From Roseobacter fucihabitans (GTDB lineage: Bacteria; Pseudomonadota; Alphaproteobacteria; Rhodobacterales; Rhodobacteraceae): 64,000 nt of DNA. How positions within the stretch are numbered: the stretch's first letter is position 1; the number at the start of each line of letters is the position of its first letter. The notes beneath the pieces were generated by a model. It saw only the letters and a list, made by a program, of their open reading frames with translations, was not told the origin of the DNA and made no database searches. The position numbers were made by a program, and so were the translations under genes. The DNA is taken from assembly GCF_014337925.2 (NCBI RefSeq), contig NZ_CP143423.1:4370501-4434500 (forward strand). Direction: 5' to 3'. Of this stretch, positions 48,449-56,971 are shown piece after piece.

Positions 48449-49837
48449 TCAAGAGCTAATCGGGCGATTTTCTCCCAATCCAGACGTGGTTGCCTTGGAA
48501 TCTTCCTCGATTCTGTGTCGCGGCCACGTTACTTTGACAACCGCACCGAGTTGGCCCTGCTGATTATCGTTCCCGCTCAAGGGATCGCGCCCATTTGCGA
48601 ATTGTAACTCCGCACCGGAACGTTCCAGGAGCGTTTTGGCAATGAACAAACCCAGACCCATGCCTTCATATTCCGGGCGTAGACCATTTTGCATTCCGGA
48701 CCGTCTCCTGCGCACAAAAGGATCACCGATCCGTCCGATCAGATGGGGCGGAAACCCGCGCCCGTCATCCATGATGCGCAGCGATATGTCCGTGTCATCC
48801 CAACTGGCTTCGATCCAGACTTGCGTCTCCGCAAAATCGACGGCGTTCTGGATCAGGTTTCGCAGGCCATGAATGATCTCTGATTTTCGGAGAATAACGG
48901 GCTGTGACATCGGCTCATTCAAGTGCTGGAACCGGACCATTTTTCCGCGGTCCATGTGGGGTTGTGCCGCTTCTTCGACAATTGCCATCAATGGCGCACG
49001 ATGGAGAAGAAGATCATCCTTACCTGCGCGCCCCATATCGCGCAGAATATCGCGACACCGATCCGCCTGTTCACGGATCAAGGCCGCGTCCTGGCGCAGT
49101 TCGGGGTGGTTTGACAGCTCATCATAAAGCTCTCCACTAGCCAGCTTGATTGTGGCCAGCGGTGTGCCGAGTTCATGCGCGGCTGCCGCAACCACGCCGC
49201 CTAGATCGGTGAGTTTCTGCTCGCGTGCCAGTGCCATTTGCGTGGCGGCCAAGGCGTCCGACATCGAATGGATTTCGGAGGTGACGCGCACCGAATAGGC
49301 GCTGATGAAAACAATCGCGATAATGAGTGCAATCCAATTCCCGAACACGAAAAGCTGTGGAAATTCGAGAACCGATCCGGTCGCGGTGCGCAGTGGCAGG
49401 TAGAATTGAGACAGAACGGTCACAATGATGATCGCTGTGCTGCCGAGCAGGACGGTCGACCTGAGTGTCAGAACGGCCGCGGAAATTGTCACCGGCCCGA
49501 GCAGCAAAAGCGCAAATGGGTTGTGAAGCCCGCCGGTCAGGAAAAGCAGAACGCTCAGTTGGAGAAGGTCAAACAGAACCATCAACATGTTTTCAACTTC
49601 GTTCAGGCGCTTGTTTTCGGGAAAGATGAAAATCGCGACCAGATTGGCGATGATCGATGTCCCCACGACAAAGAAGCACAGGCCGATTTCGAGCTGTAAA
49701 CCGTACCAATAATGCGCGACCCCGATGGCGGTGAGTTGCCCCCCAACGGCGAACCAGCGCAGCAAGATCATGGTACGCAGCCGTATCCAGCTTGCGCGGA
49801 TATCTCCGCTCAGGGGTCTGACGTCTGATTGGGGCAT
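48449..49837 (-). CDS. regB: Redox sensor histidine kinase RegB (PrrB)
   Basis: A 462-residue membrane histidine kinase of the RegB/PrrB/ActS family, which controls respiration, photosynthesis and fixation genes in response to redox state. Six membrane segments span about residues 20-190. The ubiquinone-binding motif GGLHNPF is intact between helices 3 and 4. The phospho-acceptor His is in AAAAHELGTPLATIK, the Cys in ADRCRDILRD probably corresponds to the redox-active cysteine of RegB, and the ATPase has NAVDFA, DDGRGFP and GMGLGLFIAK. The ATG at 49837 has GGTGAG upstream. It is divergent from senC-regA, as in Rhodobacter. Confidence 0.95.
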   Translation of the reverse strand: MPQSDVRPLSGDIRASWIRLRTMILLRWFAVGGQLTAIGVAHYWYGLQLEIGLCFFVVGTSIIANLVAIFIFPENKRLNEVENMLMVLFDLLQLSVLLFLTGGLHNPFALLLLGPVTISAAVLTLRSTVLLGSTAIIIVTVLSQFYLPLRTATGSVLEFPQLFVFGNWIALIIAIVFISAYSVRVTSEIHSMSDALAATQMALAREQKLTDLGGVVAAAAHELGTPLATIKLASGELYDELSNHPELRQDAALIREQADRCRDILRDMGRAGKDDLLLHRAPLMAIVEEAAQPHMDRGKMVRFQHLNEPMSQPVILRKSEIIHGLRNLIQNAVDFAETQVWIEASWDDTDISLRIMDDGRGFPPHLIGRIGDPFVRRRRSGMQNGLRPEYEGMGLGLFIAKTLLERSGAELQFANGRDPLSGNDNQQGQLGAVVKVTWPRHRIEEDSKATTSGLGENRPISS

Positions 49838-49932
49838 TGATCTCACCGCTAATTGAGTTGCACAGATGTCGCAGGACGTTAGGACTGCAATTTGATATGA
49901 TTACTCTAACGCAGTTCAGGAGACGCGAAAAC

Positions 49933-50550
49933 ATGCGCTATATTGCCCCGATTTCTGCCTTTGCGATTGTTGGACTCCTGGGGGGTGTCTGGTTTGCAAC
50001 GCAAGGGTCACAGGCGAACGACCAATTTGCGCAATGCCGGGCCAGCCAGGTCGCAGGCGGTGCCGGTGCCATTGGCGGACCTTTTGAGTTGGTGAACGCG
50101 CAGGGTGAGACGGTAACAGATAAGGACGTCATTACCGAACCCAGCATTGTCTATTTCGGGTATACATTTTGTCCGGATGTCTGCCCCATTGATGCCGCGC
50201 GCAATGCAGTCGCCGTCGATGTGCTGGCAGAGAATAACATCTCGGTAACGCCGGTGTTTATCTCAGTGGACCCCAAGCGGGACACGCCGGAAGTCGTCGG
50301 TGACTTTGCCGCTAATCTGCATGAACGCATGATTGGTCTGACCGGATCGCCCGAGCAGGTAAAGGCCGCCAGCCAGGCCTATCGCACCTATTACAAGGCG
50401 CAGGATGGGGACGACGCGTATTATCTCGTGGACCATTCGACGTTTAGTTATCTGGTCCTTCCCGAGCACGGGTTTGTTGAGTTTTTCCGCCGCGAAACAT
50501 CCGTCGATCAGATGGTAGAGACGGTGTCTTGTTTTGCACAGAATGCCTGA
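49933..50550 (+). CDS. senC: SenC/Sco-family copper chaperone
   Basis: A 205-residue Sco1/SenC/PrrC protein, a membrane-anchored periplasmic thioredoxin-fold protein that delivers copper to cytochrome c oxidase. One N-terminal membrane helix (APISAFAIVGLLGGVWFA) is followed by FCPDVCPID, the CxxxC copper motif, and a conserved His in LVDHSTFSYLV. The ATG at 49933 follows CAGGAG at about ten bases. It is divergent from regB and lies 89 bases upstream of regA, the arrangement known from Rhodobacter. Confidence 0.94.
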   Translation: MRYIAPISAFAIVGLLGGVWFATQGSQANDQFAQCRASQVAGGAGAIGGPFELVNAQGETVTDKDVITEPSIVYFGYTFCPDVCPIDAARNAVAVDVLAENNISVTPVFISVDPKRDTPEVVGDFAANLHERMIGLTGSPEQVKAASQAYRTYYKAQDGDDAYYLVDHSTFSYLVLPEHGFVEFFRRETSVDQMVETVSCFAQNA

Positions 50551-50639
50551 TGGGGCTTTTTCTGCGCGATCTGATTTGACGAAACAGGGGTACGGCAACA
50601 TATACAAAGGTATAAAACGTGCGCCAGGAAAGACATTTG

Positions 50640-51194
50640 ATGCAGGATGCTACTGAACTGAACCTCGGAGAAGATACCAGCCTGTTGCTGGTGGATGATG
50701 ATGAACCGTTTTTACGCCGGCTCGCGAAGGCCATGGAAAAGCGTGGCTTCTCCGTGGAGACGGCCGACTCTGTCGCGGCTGGCCGGGCGATCGCTGTTTC
50801 AAGGCCACCGGCTTTTGCGGTCGTCGATCTGAGGCTGGGTGATGGCAATGGCCTTGATGTTGTGGAAGTGCTTCGCGAACAGCGCCCAGATGTCCGGGTC
50901 GTTGTTTTGACAGGCTATGGCGCAATCGCAACGGCAGTTGCGGCAGTGAAAATTGGTGCGACGGATTACCTGTCCAAACCTGCCGATGCAGCCGATATCG
51001 TGAACGCGCTCCTCACACGGGGAGACGACCTGCCCCCGCCGCCGGATAATCCGATGAGCGCCGACCGGGTACGCTGGGAGCATATCCAGCGTGTTTTTGA
51101 GCTTTGTGACCGCAACGTCAGCGAAACGGCCAGGCGGTTGAACATGCACCGCAGAACGCTTCAGAGGATTCTGGCCAAACGCTCACCGCGGTGA
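50640..51194 (+). CDS. regA: Redox response regulator RegA (PrrA)
   Basis: A 184-residue response regulator, the partner of RegB. The receiver domain has the LLLVDDDEPFLRRL pocket, the phospho-acceptor Asp63 in VVDLRLGDGNG and the Lys in LSKPADAADI. After a proline linker (DDLPPPPDNP) comes a Fis-type helix-turn-helix, WEHIQRVFELCDRNVSETAR continuing to RRLNMHRRTLQRILAKRSPR. The length of exactly 184 is the family norm. The ATG at 50640 has AGGAAAG upstream. A long palindrome follows the stop codon. Confidence 0.96.
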   Translation: MQDATELNLGEDTSLLLVDDDEPFLRRLAKAMEKRGFSVETADSVAAGRAIAVSRPPAFAVVDLRLGDGNGLDVVEVLREQRPDVRVVVLTGYGAIATAVAAVKIGATDYLSKPADAADIVNALLTRGDDLPPPPDNPMSADRVRWEHIQRVFELCDRNVSETARRLNMHRRTLQRILAKRSPR

Positions 51195-51199
51195 AAGCA

Positions 51200-51265
51200 A
51201 AGGTGGCCTGAAAGCCCACCTTACGTCACCATATCGCGCCGTAGGGTGGGCTTTCAGGCCACCAT
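51200..51265. repeat. Long imperfect palindrome (REP-like) after regA
   Basis: Two 26-base arms (51200-51225 and 51240-51265) are inverted copies with two mismatches around a 14-base spacer; the central 19 bases of each arm, GGTGGCCTGAAAGCCCACC and its complement, match perfectly. Each arm can also fold on itself through GGTGG...CCACC. No T-tract follows, so it is not a classic terminator. It sits between the convergent regA and GNAT genes and resembles intergenic REP elements; I see no second copy in the window. Confidence 0.85.
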
Positions 51266-51270
51266 TCCCT

Positions 51271-51756
51271 CTAGAGGTCATAACGTTTGCTGATTTTATC
51301 CACGACTTGACCGCTGTCCAAAATAACAGCTTCGTCGATATGCCAATCCCTAAATCCACGGCTTTGATAATACGTCAACCCGCCATCATTATCGGCTCGA
51401 ATGGTTGAATTGATCCAGACATAGCCATGGTTCTTGGCAGCTTTCACCGTTTTATCAAAAAGCGCCGAGCCAATCCCGAGACCTGATTGCCCGATTTGCA
51501 CGAAGGTCGCGATATCGACGGCTTCAGGGGGGAGGTTGCAATGCGGTGCGATCCACTGAAAGCCGACCACTTCTTCCTTGTTATTGACAGCGACGTGCCA
51601 GGCGGATTTCTCCGGTGTTTCGGCCATCCAATCATTGATGTCTTGTGCAATAACCGGTCGGGTCAGCGCGGTCGTATCGCCCTTTGCAATGATATCATTC
51701 AGAAGGCGCGCCATGGATCCACAATCCAACCTCATTGCTGGTCGCACAACGATCAT
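51271..51756 (-). CDS. GNAT-family acetyltransferase
   Basis: A 161-residue GNAT protein that probably transfers an acetyl group from acetyl-CoA to an amine. The acetyl-CoA binding loop is around FVQIGQSGLGIGSALFDKTV, in place of the usual Q/RxxGxG/A, and NDGGLTYYQSRGF is the fourth-motif segment. The acceptor is unknown. Its start overlaps the stop of the HD-domain gene as ATGA, so the two are one transcript convergent with regA. Confidence 0.87.
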   Translation of the reverse strand: MIVVRPAMRLDCGSMARLLNDIIAKGDTTALTRPVIAQDINDWMAETPEKSAWHVAVNNKEEVVGFQWIAPHCNLPPEAVDIATFVQIGQSGLGIGSALFDKTVKAAKNHGYVWINSTIRADNDGGLTYYQSRGFRDWHIDEAVILDSGQVVDKISKRYDL

Positions 51757-52349
51757 CCCATCTCTCGCAACAGATCATAGTGCCGTACGGTGAAGGCCCC
51801 GCGTGTTTTGACCGGCGGGCGCAGCACGATGGCCAGATTTTCCATAACGGCAGCATCGGGCACCCCAAAAAGTTTATCGGCTTCTTTTTCTGAAAATCCC
51901 GCGATTTGCGTCGCTTCCATCCAGGCGCTGATTTTATCGGCCTTTTTGATCTTCCGTTTGATCTGCGGCGGGACAACAGCCGGGAGACCAAACCGGATGT
52001 GAACCGCGGCGGCAAGCCTGTCGTCCAGTGCACCGTATCCTGCACCCACGGCGGTTTTCACAGGTGAAATCATATCACCAATAACGTATTCCGGTGCATC
52101 ATGCAGCAGCGCCGCCAAGCGCCATTTTGCCGGGGCTTTCGGTGCGATCCGTCCAAAAAGCGTTTCGACCAAAAGCGAATGTTCGGCGACCGAATAGGCA
52201 AACTCGCCATGTGTTTGACCGTTCCAGCGCGCCACAAATGCCAGGCCATGTGCGATATCTTCGATTTCGATGTCAAATGGTGTTGGATCCAAAAGATCCA
52301 ACCTTCGACCCGAAAGCATACGTTGCCAGGCTCGTTTATGTGTCGCCAT
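51753..52349 (-). CDS. HD-domain hydrolase (YfbR-like)
   Basis: A 198-residue protein with an HD phosphohydrolase domain. The metal-binding residues are readable: AEHSLLVETL (first His) and LLHDAPEYVIGD (His-Asp, then the later Asp). It resembles 5'-deoxynucleotidases of the YfbR type, which dephosphorylate deoxynucleoside monophosphates; the substrate is not proven. It overlaps the downstream GNAT gene by four bases and is divergent from ahcY with 285 bases between them. Confidence 0.85.
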   Translation of the reverse strand: MATHKRAWQRMLSGRRLDLLDPTPFDIEIEDIAHGLAFVARWNGQTHGEFAYSVAEHSLLVETLFGRIAPKAPAKWRLAALLHDAPEYVIGDMISPVKTAVGAGYGALDDRLAAAVHIRFGLPAVVPPQIKRKIKKADKISAWMEATQIAGFSEKEADKLFGVPDAAVMENLAIVLRPPVKTRGAFTVRHYDLLREMG

Positions 52350-52634
52350 GATTATAAAGCCTGATGTTCGTGCTGTTTTACCGTGCCCAAGTAAAGCCTA
52401 CCCGCCGCCGGACCGCCACCAATAAAAACTCTCCCGAACGGCTTGTGTATTGGCTTTCATTAAACCGATAGCATCCAATCGCCAAACGGATGCCCGATCA
52501 GAGCTTGCATGACGTGATGCCCGCCATACGGCAAATCTTCACGGGGTATTCATACCGATTCAACCTCAAGGATTGTCTCATGCAGCCCCCGGTGCTATCT
52601 GCGCGTCAAATTGCATGGATAGGAACCGGAAAAC

Positions 52635-54023
52635 ATGGCCAACGACTATATCGTAAAAGACATCGCACTTGCTGAATACGGACGCAAAGAACTCAATATT
52701 GCGGAAACCGAAATGCCGGGTCTGATGGCTTTGCGCGAGGAATATGGCGACAGCAAGCCCCTCAAGGGATCGCGCATCGTCGGCTCCTTGCACATGACCA
52801 TCCAGACGGCTGTTCTGATTGAAACACTGGTTGTGCTGGGCGCGGATGTGCGCTGGGCGTCGTGCAACATTTTCTCCACCCAGGATCATGCCGCGGCGGC
52901 CATCGCAGCAGGCGGCACGCCCGTTTTCGCGATCAAAGGCCAGAGCCTGGAAGAGCATTGGGACTATCTGGACAAATCCTTCATGTTCGACGAAGGTCCG
53001 AACCTGATCCTGGATGACGGCGGCGATGCGACCCTTTATATTCTGCTGGGCGCACGCGCTGAGGCGGGCGAAGAAATTATCCCGGTGCCGGGCTCCGAAG
53101 AAGAAGTGGCTATCAAAGCCCAGATCAAAAAGCGTCTTGAAGCCAGCCCCGGCTGGTTCACGAAAATGCGCGATCAGATTGTTGGTGTTTCTGAAGAAAC
53201 AACGACCGGTGTTCATCGCCTATATGAATTGGTACGTGACGGCCAGCTGCCTTTCCCCGCGATCAACGTGAACGATTCTGTGACCAAGTCGAAGTTCGAC
53301 AATAAATATGGCTGCAAGGAATCGCTGGTTGATGGCATCCGACGCGCAACAGACACTATGATGGCGGGCAAGGTCGCGGTTGTCATGGGCTATGGCGATG
53401 TCGGCAAGGGTTCGGCGGCGTCGCTGAGTGGGGCGGGTGCGCGTGTGAAGGTCACCGAGGTTGATCCAATCTGCGCGCTGCAAGCCGCGATGGATGGCTA
53501 TGAAGTTGTGCTGCTTGAGGATGTGGTCGATACGGCTGATATTTTCATCACCACGACCGGCAATAAGGATGTTATCCGCATCGAGCATATGCGCGAGATG
53601 AAGGACATGGCGATCGTCGGCAACATTGGCCATTTTGACAATGAAATCCAGGTCGCAGCACTCAAGAACCACAAATGGACCAACATCAAAGAACAGGTGG
53701 ATATGATCGAAATGCCCAACGGGCACCGGTTGATCTTGCTGTCTGAGGGTCGTTTGCTGAACCTTGGTAACGCGACGGGCCATCCGTCCTTTGTGATGTC
53801 CGCCTCTTTTACCAATCAGGTGCTGGCGCAGATCGAGCTTTGGACGAAAGGCGACGAATATAAGAACGAGGTCTATATTCTGCCCAAGCATCTGGACGAA
53901 AAAGTTGCGCGTCTGCATCTCGATCGGATCGGCGTGAAGCTGAGCAAACTGGATGCGGAACAGGCGGCCTACATCGGTGTGGCCCCTGAGGGTCCGTTCA
54001 AGCCAGAGCATTACCGCTACTGA
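52635..54023 (+). CDS. ahcY: S-adenosylhomocysteine hydrolase
   Basis: A 462-residue NAD-dependent enzyme that splits S-adenosylhomocysteine into adenosine and homocysteine, keeping methylation going. The NAD fold is [32 protein letters not shown] and [14 protein letters not shown] segments (RIVGSLHMT) are conserved, and the protein ends KPEHYRY as in the family. AGGAACCGGA lies before the ATG. In the 285 bases upstream (52350-52634) I recognise no gene and no SAM or SAH riboswitch. A strong terminator follows at 54101-54129. In Rhodobacter ahcY is also near the reg genes, as I recall. Confidence 0.97.
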   Translation: MANDYIVKDIALAEYGRKELNIAETEMPGLMALREEYGDSKPLKGSRIVGSLHMTIQTAVLIETLVVLGADVRWASCNIFSTQDHAAAAIAAGGTPVFAIKGQSLEEHWDYLDKSFMFDEGPNLILDDGGDATLYILLGARAEAGEEIIPVPGSEEEVAIKAQIKKRLEASPGWFTKMRDQIVGVSEETTTGVHRLYELVRDGQLPFPAINVNDSVTKSKFDNKYGCKESLVDGIRRATDTMMAGKVAVVMGYGDVGKGSAASLSGAGARVKVTEVDPICALQAAMDGYEVVLLEDVVDTADIFITTTGNKDVIRIEHMREMKDMAIVGNIGHFDNEIQVAALKNHKWTNIKEQVDMIEMPNGHRLILLSEGRLLNLGNATGHPSFVMSASFTNQVLAQIELWTKGDEYKNEVYILPKHLDEKVARLHLDRIGVKLSKLDAEQAAYIGVAPEGPFKPEHYRY

Positions 54024-54100
54024 TTTGCGGCCTCTGCGTGTTGCGAAACTCATCTCGCTTCGCATCGTGCATCTCGGGTCTGTCTCAATAATCTTGAAGG

Positions 54101-54129
54101 TGGCAATCGCGAAAGCGGTTGCCATTTTT
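54101..54129 (+). terminator. Rho-independent terminator after ahcY
   Basis: A 10-base-pair stem (54101-54110 with 54115-54124, one G-T pair) closed by a GAAA tetraloop and followed by five T residues. It lies about 80 bases past the ahcY stop codon. Confidence 0.92.
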
Positions 54130-54161
54130 CGTGTATCGTGGGGATGGGCTGAATGCTGTCG

Positions 54162-54199
54162 GGGCATATCATATGCCCTGCGGATTGGATCAAATCCGC
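54162..54199. repeat. Two adjacent small palindromes
   Basis: GGGCATATCATATGCCC (54162-54178) is a perfect inverted repeat with 8-base arms. Next to it, 7-base arms at 54180-54186 and 54193-54199 (GCGGATT and AATCCGC) enclose six bases. They lie in the 180-base stretch between the ahcY terminator and the DUF2853 gene, so they could be an operator or a leader structure of that gene. Confidence 0.6.
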
Positions 54200-54308
54200 C
54201 TAAGCAGATTTCGTTTTTTATTTCCCCCTATGTTGCAAGTATTTTGATTGCTAGGCTGCTTGTGTCAGGGCTCCGATGGGCCTGTTTATAGAATGATAGG
54301 GATTTTTC

Positions 54309-54650
54309 ATGGGCAAAAGAGATGATTTGATCGCGCAATATGCAGATGATCTGAAAAATAAATGCGGCATGACGCCGGATATGGATTTACTGACAAAGGT
54401 CACAATTGCATGTGGCCCCGCGATTTATAACGTGGATGCGGCGACCGTGGCCGCCAGTCAGGCCAGCGAGATCGAAACCGTCAAGACCAACTTCCTGATC
54501 AAAAAGTTGGGATTGTCTGATGGTCCCGAGCTGACGGCGGCAATTGACAAGGTTGTCGAAACCTATGGCAAATCCGAACGCAATAAATACCGCGCCGTGG
54601 TCTATTATATGCTGACGAAACACTTCGGCAAGGAAGCGGTTTACGGCTGA
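54309..54650 (+). CDS. DUF2853-family small protein
   Basis: A 113-residue soluble, helical protein that resembles the DUF2853 family, whose function is unknown. It has no membrane segment and no catalytic motif; the C-terminal RNKYRAVVYYMLTKHFGK is basic and conserved-looking. The ATG lies five bases after AGGGAT-rich sequence. It is a single-gene unit, isolated between two terminators, which suggests independent regulation. Confidence 0.8.
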   Translation: MGKRDDLIAQYADDLKNKCGMTPDMDLLTKVTIACGPAIYNVDAATVAASQASEIETVKTNFLIKKLGLSDGPELTAAIDKVVETYGKSERNKYRAVVYYMLTKHFGKEAVYG

Positions 54651-54668
54651 TACTGCGGTGAAAAATGC

Positions 54669-54705
54669 GAAACGCTTCTTGTTCTTAAAGAAGCGTTTCC
54701 TTTTT
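54669..54705 (+). terminator. Rho-independent terminator after the DUF2853 gene
   Basis: A perfect 12-base-pair stem (54669-54680 GAAACGCTTCTT with 54688-54699) encloses a seven-base loop and is followed by CTTTTT. It starts 18 bases past the stop codon. Confidence 0.95.
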
Positions 54706-54882
54706 AGACGGCTTTTAAACTATTGAAAGCTTGAGGTTTTGATCCCCTTTAGGTATCAATATCTCATCCGGCCAGCATGGCCAGGACCAGTTTCGATCTC
54801 GTGCAGTGGGTGCATGTGGGGTGAAGAAGGGTTCTGGCAATCTTGTCGGGACCCTTCGACTTTTTATGATCCTGAAACGCAA

Positions 54883-55278
54883 TCAAAAAAGCGTTAAAAC
54901 CAGTCCGATCACGGCGCAGCCCAAAGTAGCGTATCCCCCATCAATCAGGAGCAGGCTTCTTGGCCGTCCGCTGAAGCTATAGAATGTCGCGATCCACGGG
55001 CTGACCAGAAACAAGCCGATGCCAAAACCCGAAATCAGCCCTTTGCCGACGGTTTGTATGTCGCTTAACTCAAAAACATGCCGCATCATGCCCGCCACCA
55101 AAATAGCACTCAGCAGGCTGGTGATATAGGGAATCGGGTCGGAACGGTTCGCCGGATTGCCCGCGCTGTCTTGTGGCACACCTGACGCTGCGATCCATTT
55201 GCGGGCCAAAACCATGTACCAAATGGCACCAAAGGCAAAGCCCGCTACTCCGGCAATTGCGACGCTTATGAATTCCAT
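54883..55278 (-). CDS. DUF1761-type membrane protein
   Basis: A 131-residue membrane protein with four hydrophobic segments (VAIAGVAGFAFGAIWYMVLA, ITSLLSAILVAGMM, GLISGFGIGLFLVSPWIATF and YATLGCAVIGLVLTLF), matching the size and layout of the DUF1761 family. Its function is unknown. The ATG at 55278 follows AAGGAG. It is separated from the EVE-domain gene upstream by 32 bases and is likely the end of the leftward run tsaD-gpsA-YciI-EVE. The 200 bases between it and the DUF2853 gene hold only that gene's terminator. Confidence 0.75.
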   Translation of the reverse strand: MEFISVAIAGVAGFAFGAIWYMVLARKWIAASGVPQDSAGNPANRSDPIPYITSLLSAILVAGMMRHVFELSDIQTVGKGLISGFGIGLFLVSPWIATFYSFSGRPRSLLLIDGGYATLGCAVIGLVLTLF

Positions 55279-55310
55279 GACGCTTCTCCTTATTGCATCG
55301 GGGCAGGGCT

Positions 55311-55736
55311 TCAGATGTCGCTCGAAACGCCGGCCATGTGGCAAATAATCTGCCATTCGGTTTGTGTAACGGGCTGCACGGACAATCGTGAATTACGCAC
55401 CAAAACCATCTCGGCCAGCCGTTCTTCGGCCTTTATATCCTCCAGGGTCACAGGCGTTTTCACCGGCGCGACCGCCTTGATATCCACGCATTCCCAGCGT
55501 GCATCATCGGTGGTGCTATCGGGATGCGCCTCTGCGCAAACCTCAACGATCCCGACAATGGCGCGTTCCTTTTGCGAATGATAAAAGAAACCTGAATCAC
55601 CGACTGCCATTTCACGCATGAAATTGCGCGCCTGATAGTTGCGCACGCCGTCCCATTCTTCGCCCGCGTCGCCCTTTGCAACCTGGTCATCCCAACTCCA
55701 GGCGGAGGGTTCGGATTTGAACAACCAATAGGCCAT
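55311..55736 (-). CDS. EVE-domain protein
   Basis: A 141-residue protein of the EVE (thymocyte nuclear protein 1-like) family within the PUA-like fold, thought to bind modified bases. AYWLFKSEPSAWSWDD at the start, EWDGVRNYQARNFMREM and GDSGFFYHSQKERAIVGIVE are classic family segments. The ATG at 55736 shares one base with the YciI stop (TGATG). It belongs to a leftward operon with yciI-like, gpsA and tsaD, an order seen in many alphaproteobacteria. Confidence 0.93.
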   Translation of the reverse strand: MAYWLFKSEPSAWSWDDQVAKGDAGEEWDGVRNYQARNFMREMAVGDSGFFYHSQKERAIVGIVEVCAEAHPDSTTDDARWECVDIKAVAPVKTPVTLEDIKAEERLAEMVLVRNSRLSVQPVTQTEWQIICHMAGVSSDI

Positions 55737-56008
55737 CACCCGATGACCCGGTTCCAGGGGATCAATTCCACCGAGGCAAACAGACCCGCCTTGCCATAGG
55801 GGTCCCCGTCGACCCAAGCCTGCGCGTCCGCGATGTCCTCGACATCAAGAATGATCAGCGATCCGGCCATCTCGCCTTGCGCGTCAAGCAAGGGTCCGGC
55901 TTGTTGTACGGCATCGCTGGATTTCAGATAGGCGACATGGGCGGGACGGTTTTCCTGACGGATCGGCAAAGCACCGGGTTTGTCATGGGCGATCAGGGCA
56001 ATGAGCAT
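55736..56008 (-). CDS. YciI-family protein
   Basis: A 90-residue protein of the YciI (dimeric alpha-beta barrel) family. The conserved His is in IAHDKPGALPIR and the Asp in WVDGDPYGKAGL. Family members have been suggested to act as small dehydrochlorinases or to bind aromatic compounds, but the role of this one is unknown. It begins at the base next to the gpsA stop codon and overlaps the EVE gene by one base, so translation is coupled. Confidence 0.9.
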   Translation of the reverse strand: MLIALIAHDKPGALPIRQENRPAHVAYLKSSDAVQQAGPLLDAQGEMAGSLIILDVEDIADAQAWVDGDPYGKAGLFASVELIPWNRVIG

Positions 56009-56971
56009 TTATTCTTCCTTCAGACTGCGGGACAGGAGGCGTTGCATGGCCTCTTGCACATCCAAGCGGTTTTCGACCAAACCTGCAACTGCCGCGGTAA
56101 TCGGCATGTCGAGGCCCTCCTTTTGTGCCATTTTATGCGCGGCTTTTGCTGTGGCGGCCCCTTCGACGGTTGTGGTGGGATCAAAGTCGACACCCTCACC
56201 AATTGACACGCCCAAGCGGTAATTGCGCGATTGCGTCGAGGTGCAGGTCAGCACCAGATCACCAAAACCAGACAGCCCCGCAAGGGTACCGGGTTGGGCA
56301 CCCTTTTCCACGGCCAGCCGCTGTATTTCGGCAAATCCACGTGTCATTACGGCGGCGCGTGCGCTTTCCCCCAGGCCCGCGCCCATGGCGGCCCCGCAGG
56401 CAATCGCGATCACGTTTTTCAACGCACCGCCCAATGACGCCCCGACTGTGTCCTGCGTTCGGTAAAGGCGCAGCGTGGGTGTGGACAGGCGGTGTTGCAG
56501 AATACGTCCCATCGCCTCGTCCGCGCAGGCCAGTGTCAATCCGGTGGGCAGGCCGCTCGCGATGTCACGCGCAAAACTTGGGCCGGTCAGCAATGCAGTT
56601 TGGCTGTCTGGCAGAACGCGCAAAATCACATCCAGCGGTCCCAGCTCGCTTTCCAGATCCATCCCCTTGCAACAGGCGACCAAGGTTTTCTGCGTCAAAA
56701 CCGCCTGATTTTGGTCGATGAAGTGTTTCAATTGCTGCATTGGAACAGCCAGCAGTACGATGTCCCCGGCACAGGCCTCTTGCAGTGATGCGGAAATTTC
56801 CAAAGCGTCCGGAAAGGCGCAATTTGGCAATCGCGCTCGGTTCTCGCGGTCTTGCCTCATGGCGGCGGCGTGCTCGCCGTTGCGACCCCAAAGCGTCACA
56901 GCGGTTATTTTGGACAAGCAAATCGCCAAGGCCGTGCCGAACGCGCCTGCACCAACAACGGTGATATTCAT
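56009..56971 (-). CDS. gpsA: Glycerol-3-phosphate dehydrogenase [NAD(P)+]
   Basis: A 320-residue enzyme that makes sn-glycerol-3-phosphate for membrane lipids. The cofactor motif is [15 protein letters not shown], the substrate Lys is in [12 protein letters not shown], and [11 protein letters not shown] and SRNYRLG are conserved. Its start overlaps the tsaD stop by four bases. It lies in a leftward operon tsaD-gpsA-yciI-EVE. Confidence 0.97.
   Translation of the reverse strand: MNITVVGAGAFGTALAICLSKITAVTLWGRNGEHAAAMRQDRENRARLPNCAFPDALEISASLQEACAGDIVLLAVPMQQLKHFIDQNQAVLTQKTLVACCKGMDLESELGPLDVILRVLPDSQTALLTGPSFARDIASGLPTGLTLACADEAMGRILQHRLSTPTLRLYRTQDTVGASLGGALKNVIAIACGAAMGAGLGESARAAVMTRGFAEIQRLAVEKGAQPGTLAGLSGFGDLVLTCTSTQSRNYRLGVSIGEGVDFDPTTTVEGAATAKAAHKMAQKEGLDMPITAAVAGLVENRLDVQEAMQRLLSRSLKEE

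Noticed and set aside
52350-52634. SAM or SAH riboswitch in front of ahcY
   Set aside because: I compared the stretch with the remembered SAM-II, SAM/SAH and SAH motif cores and found no matching conserved segment or stem. A covariance-model search would settle it.
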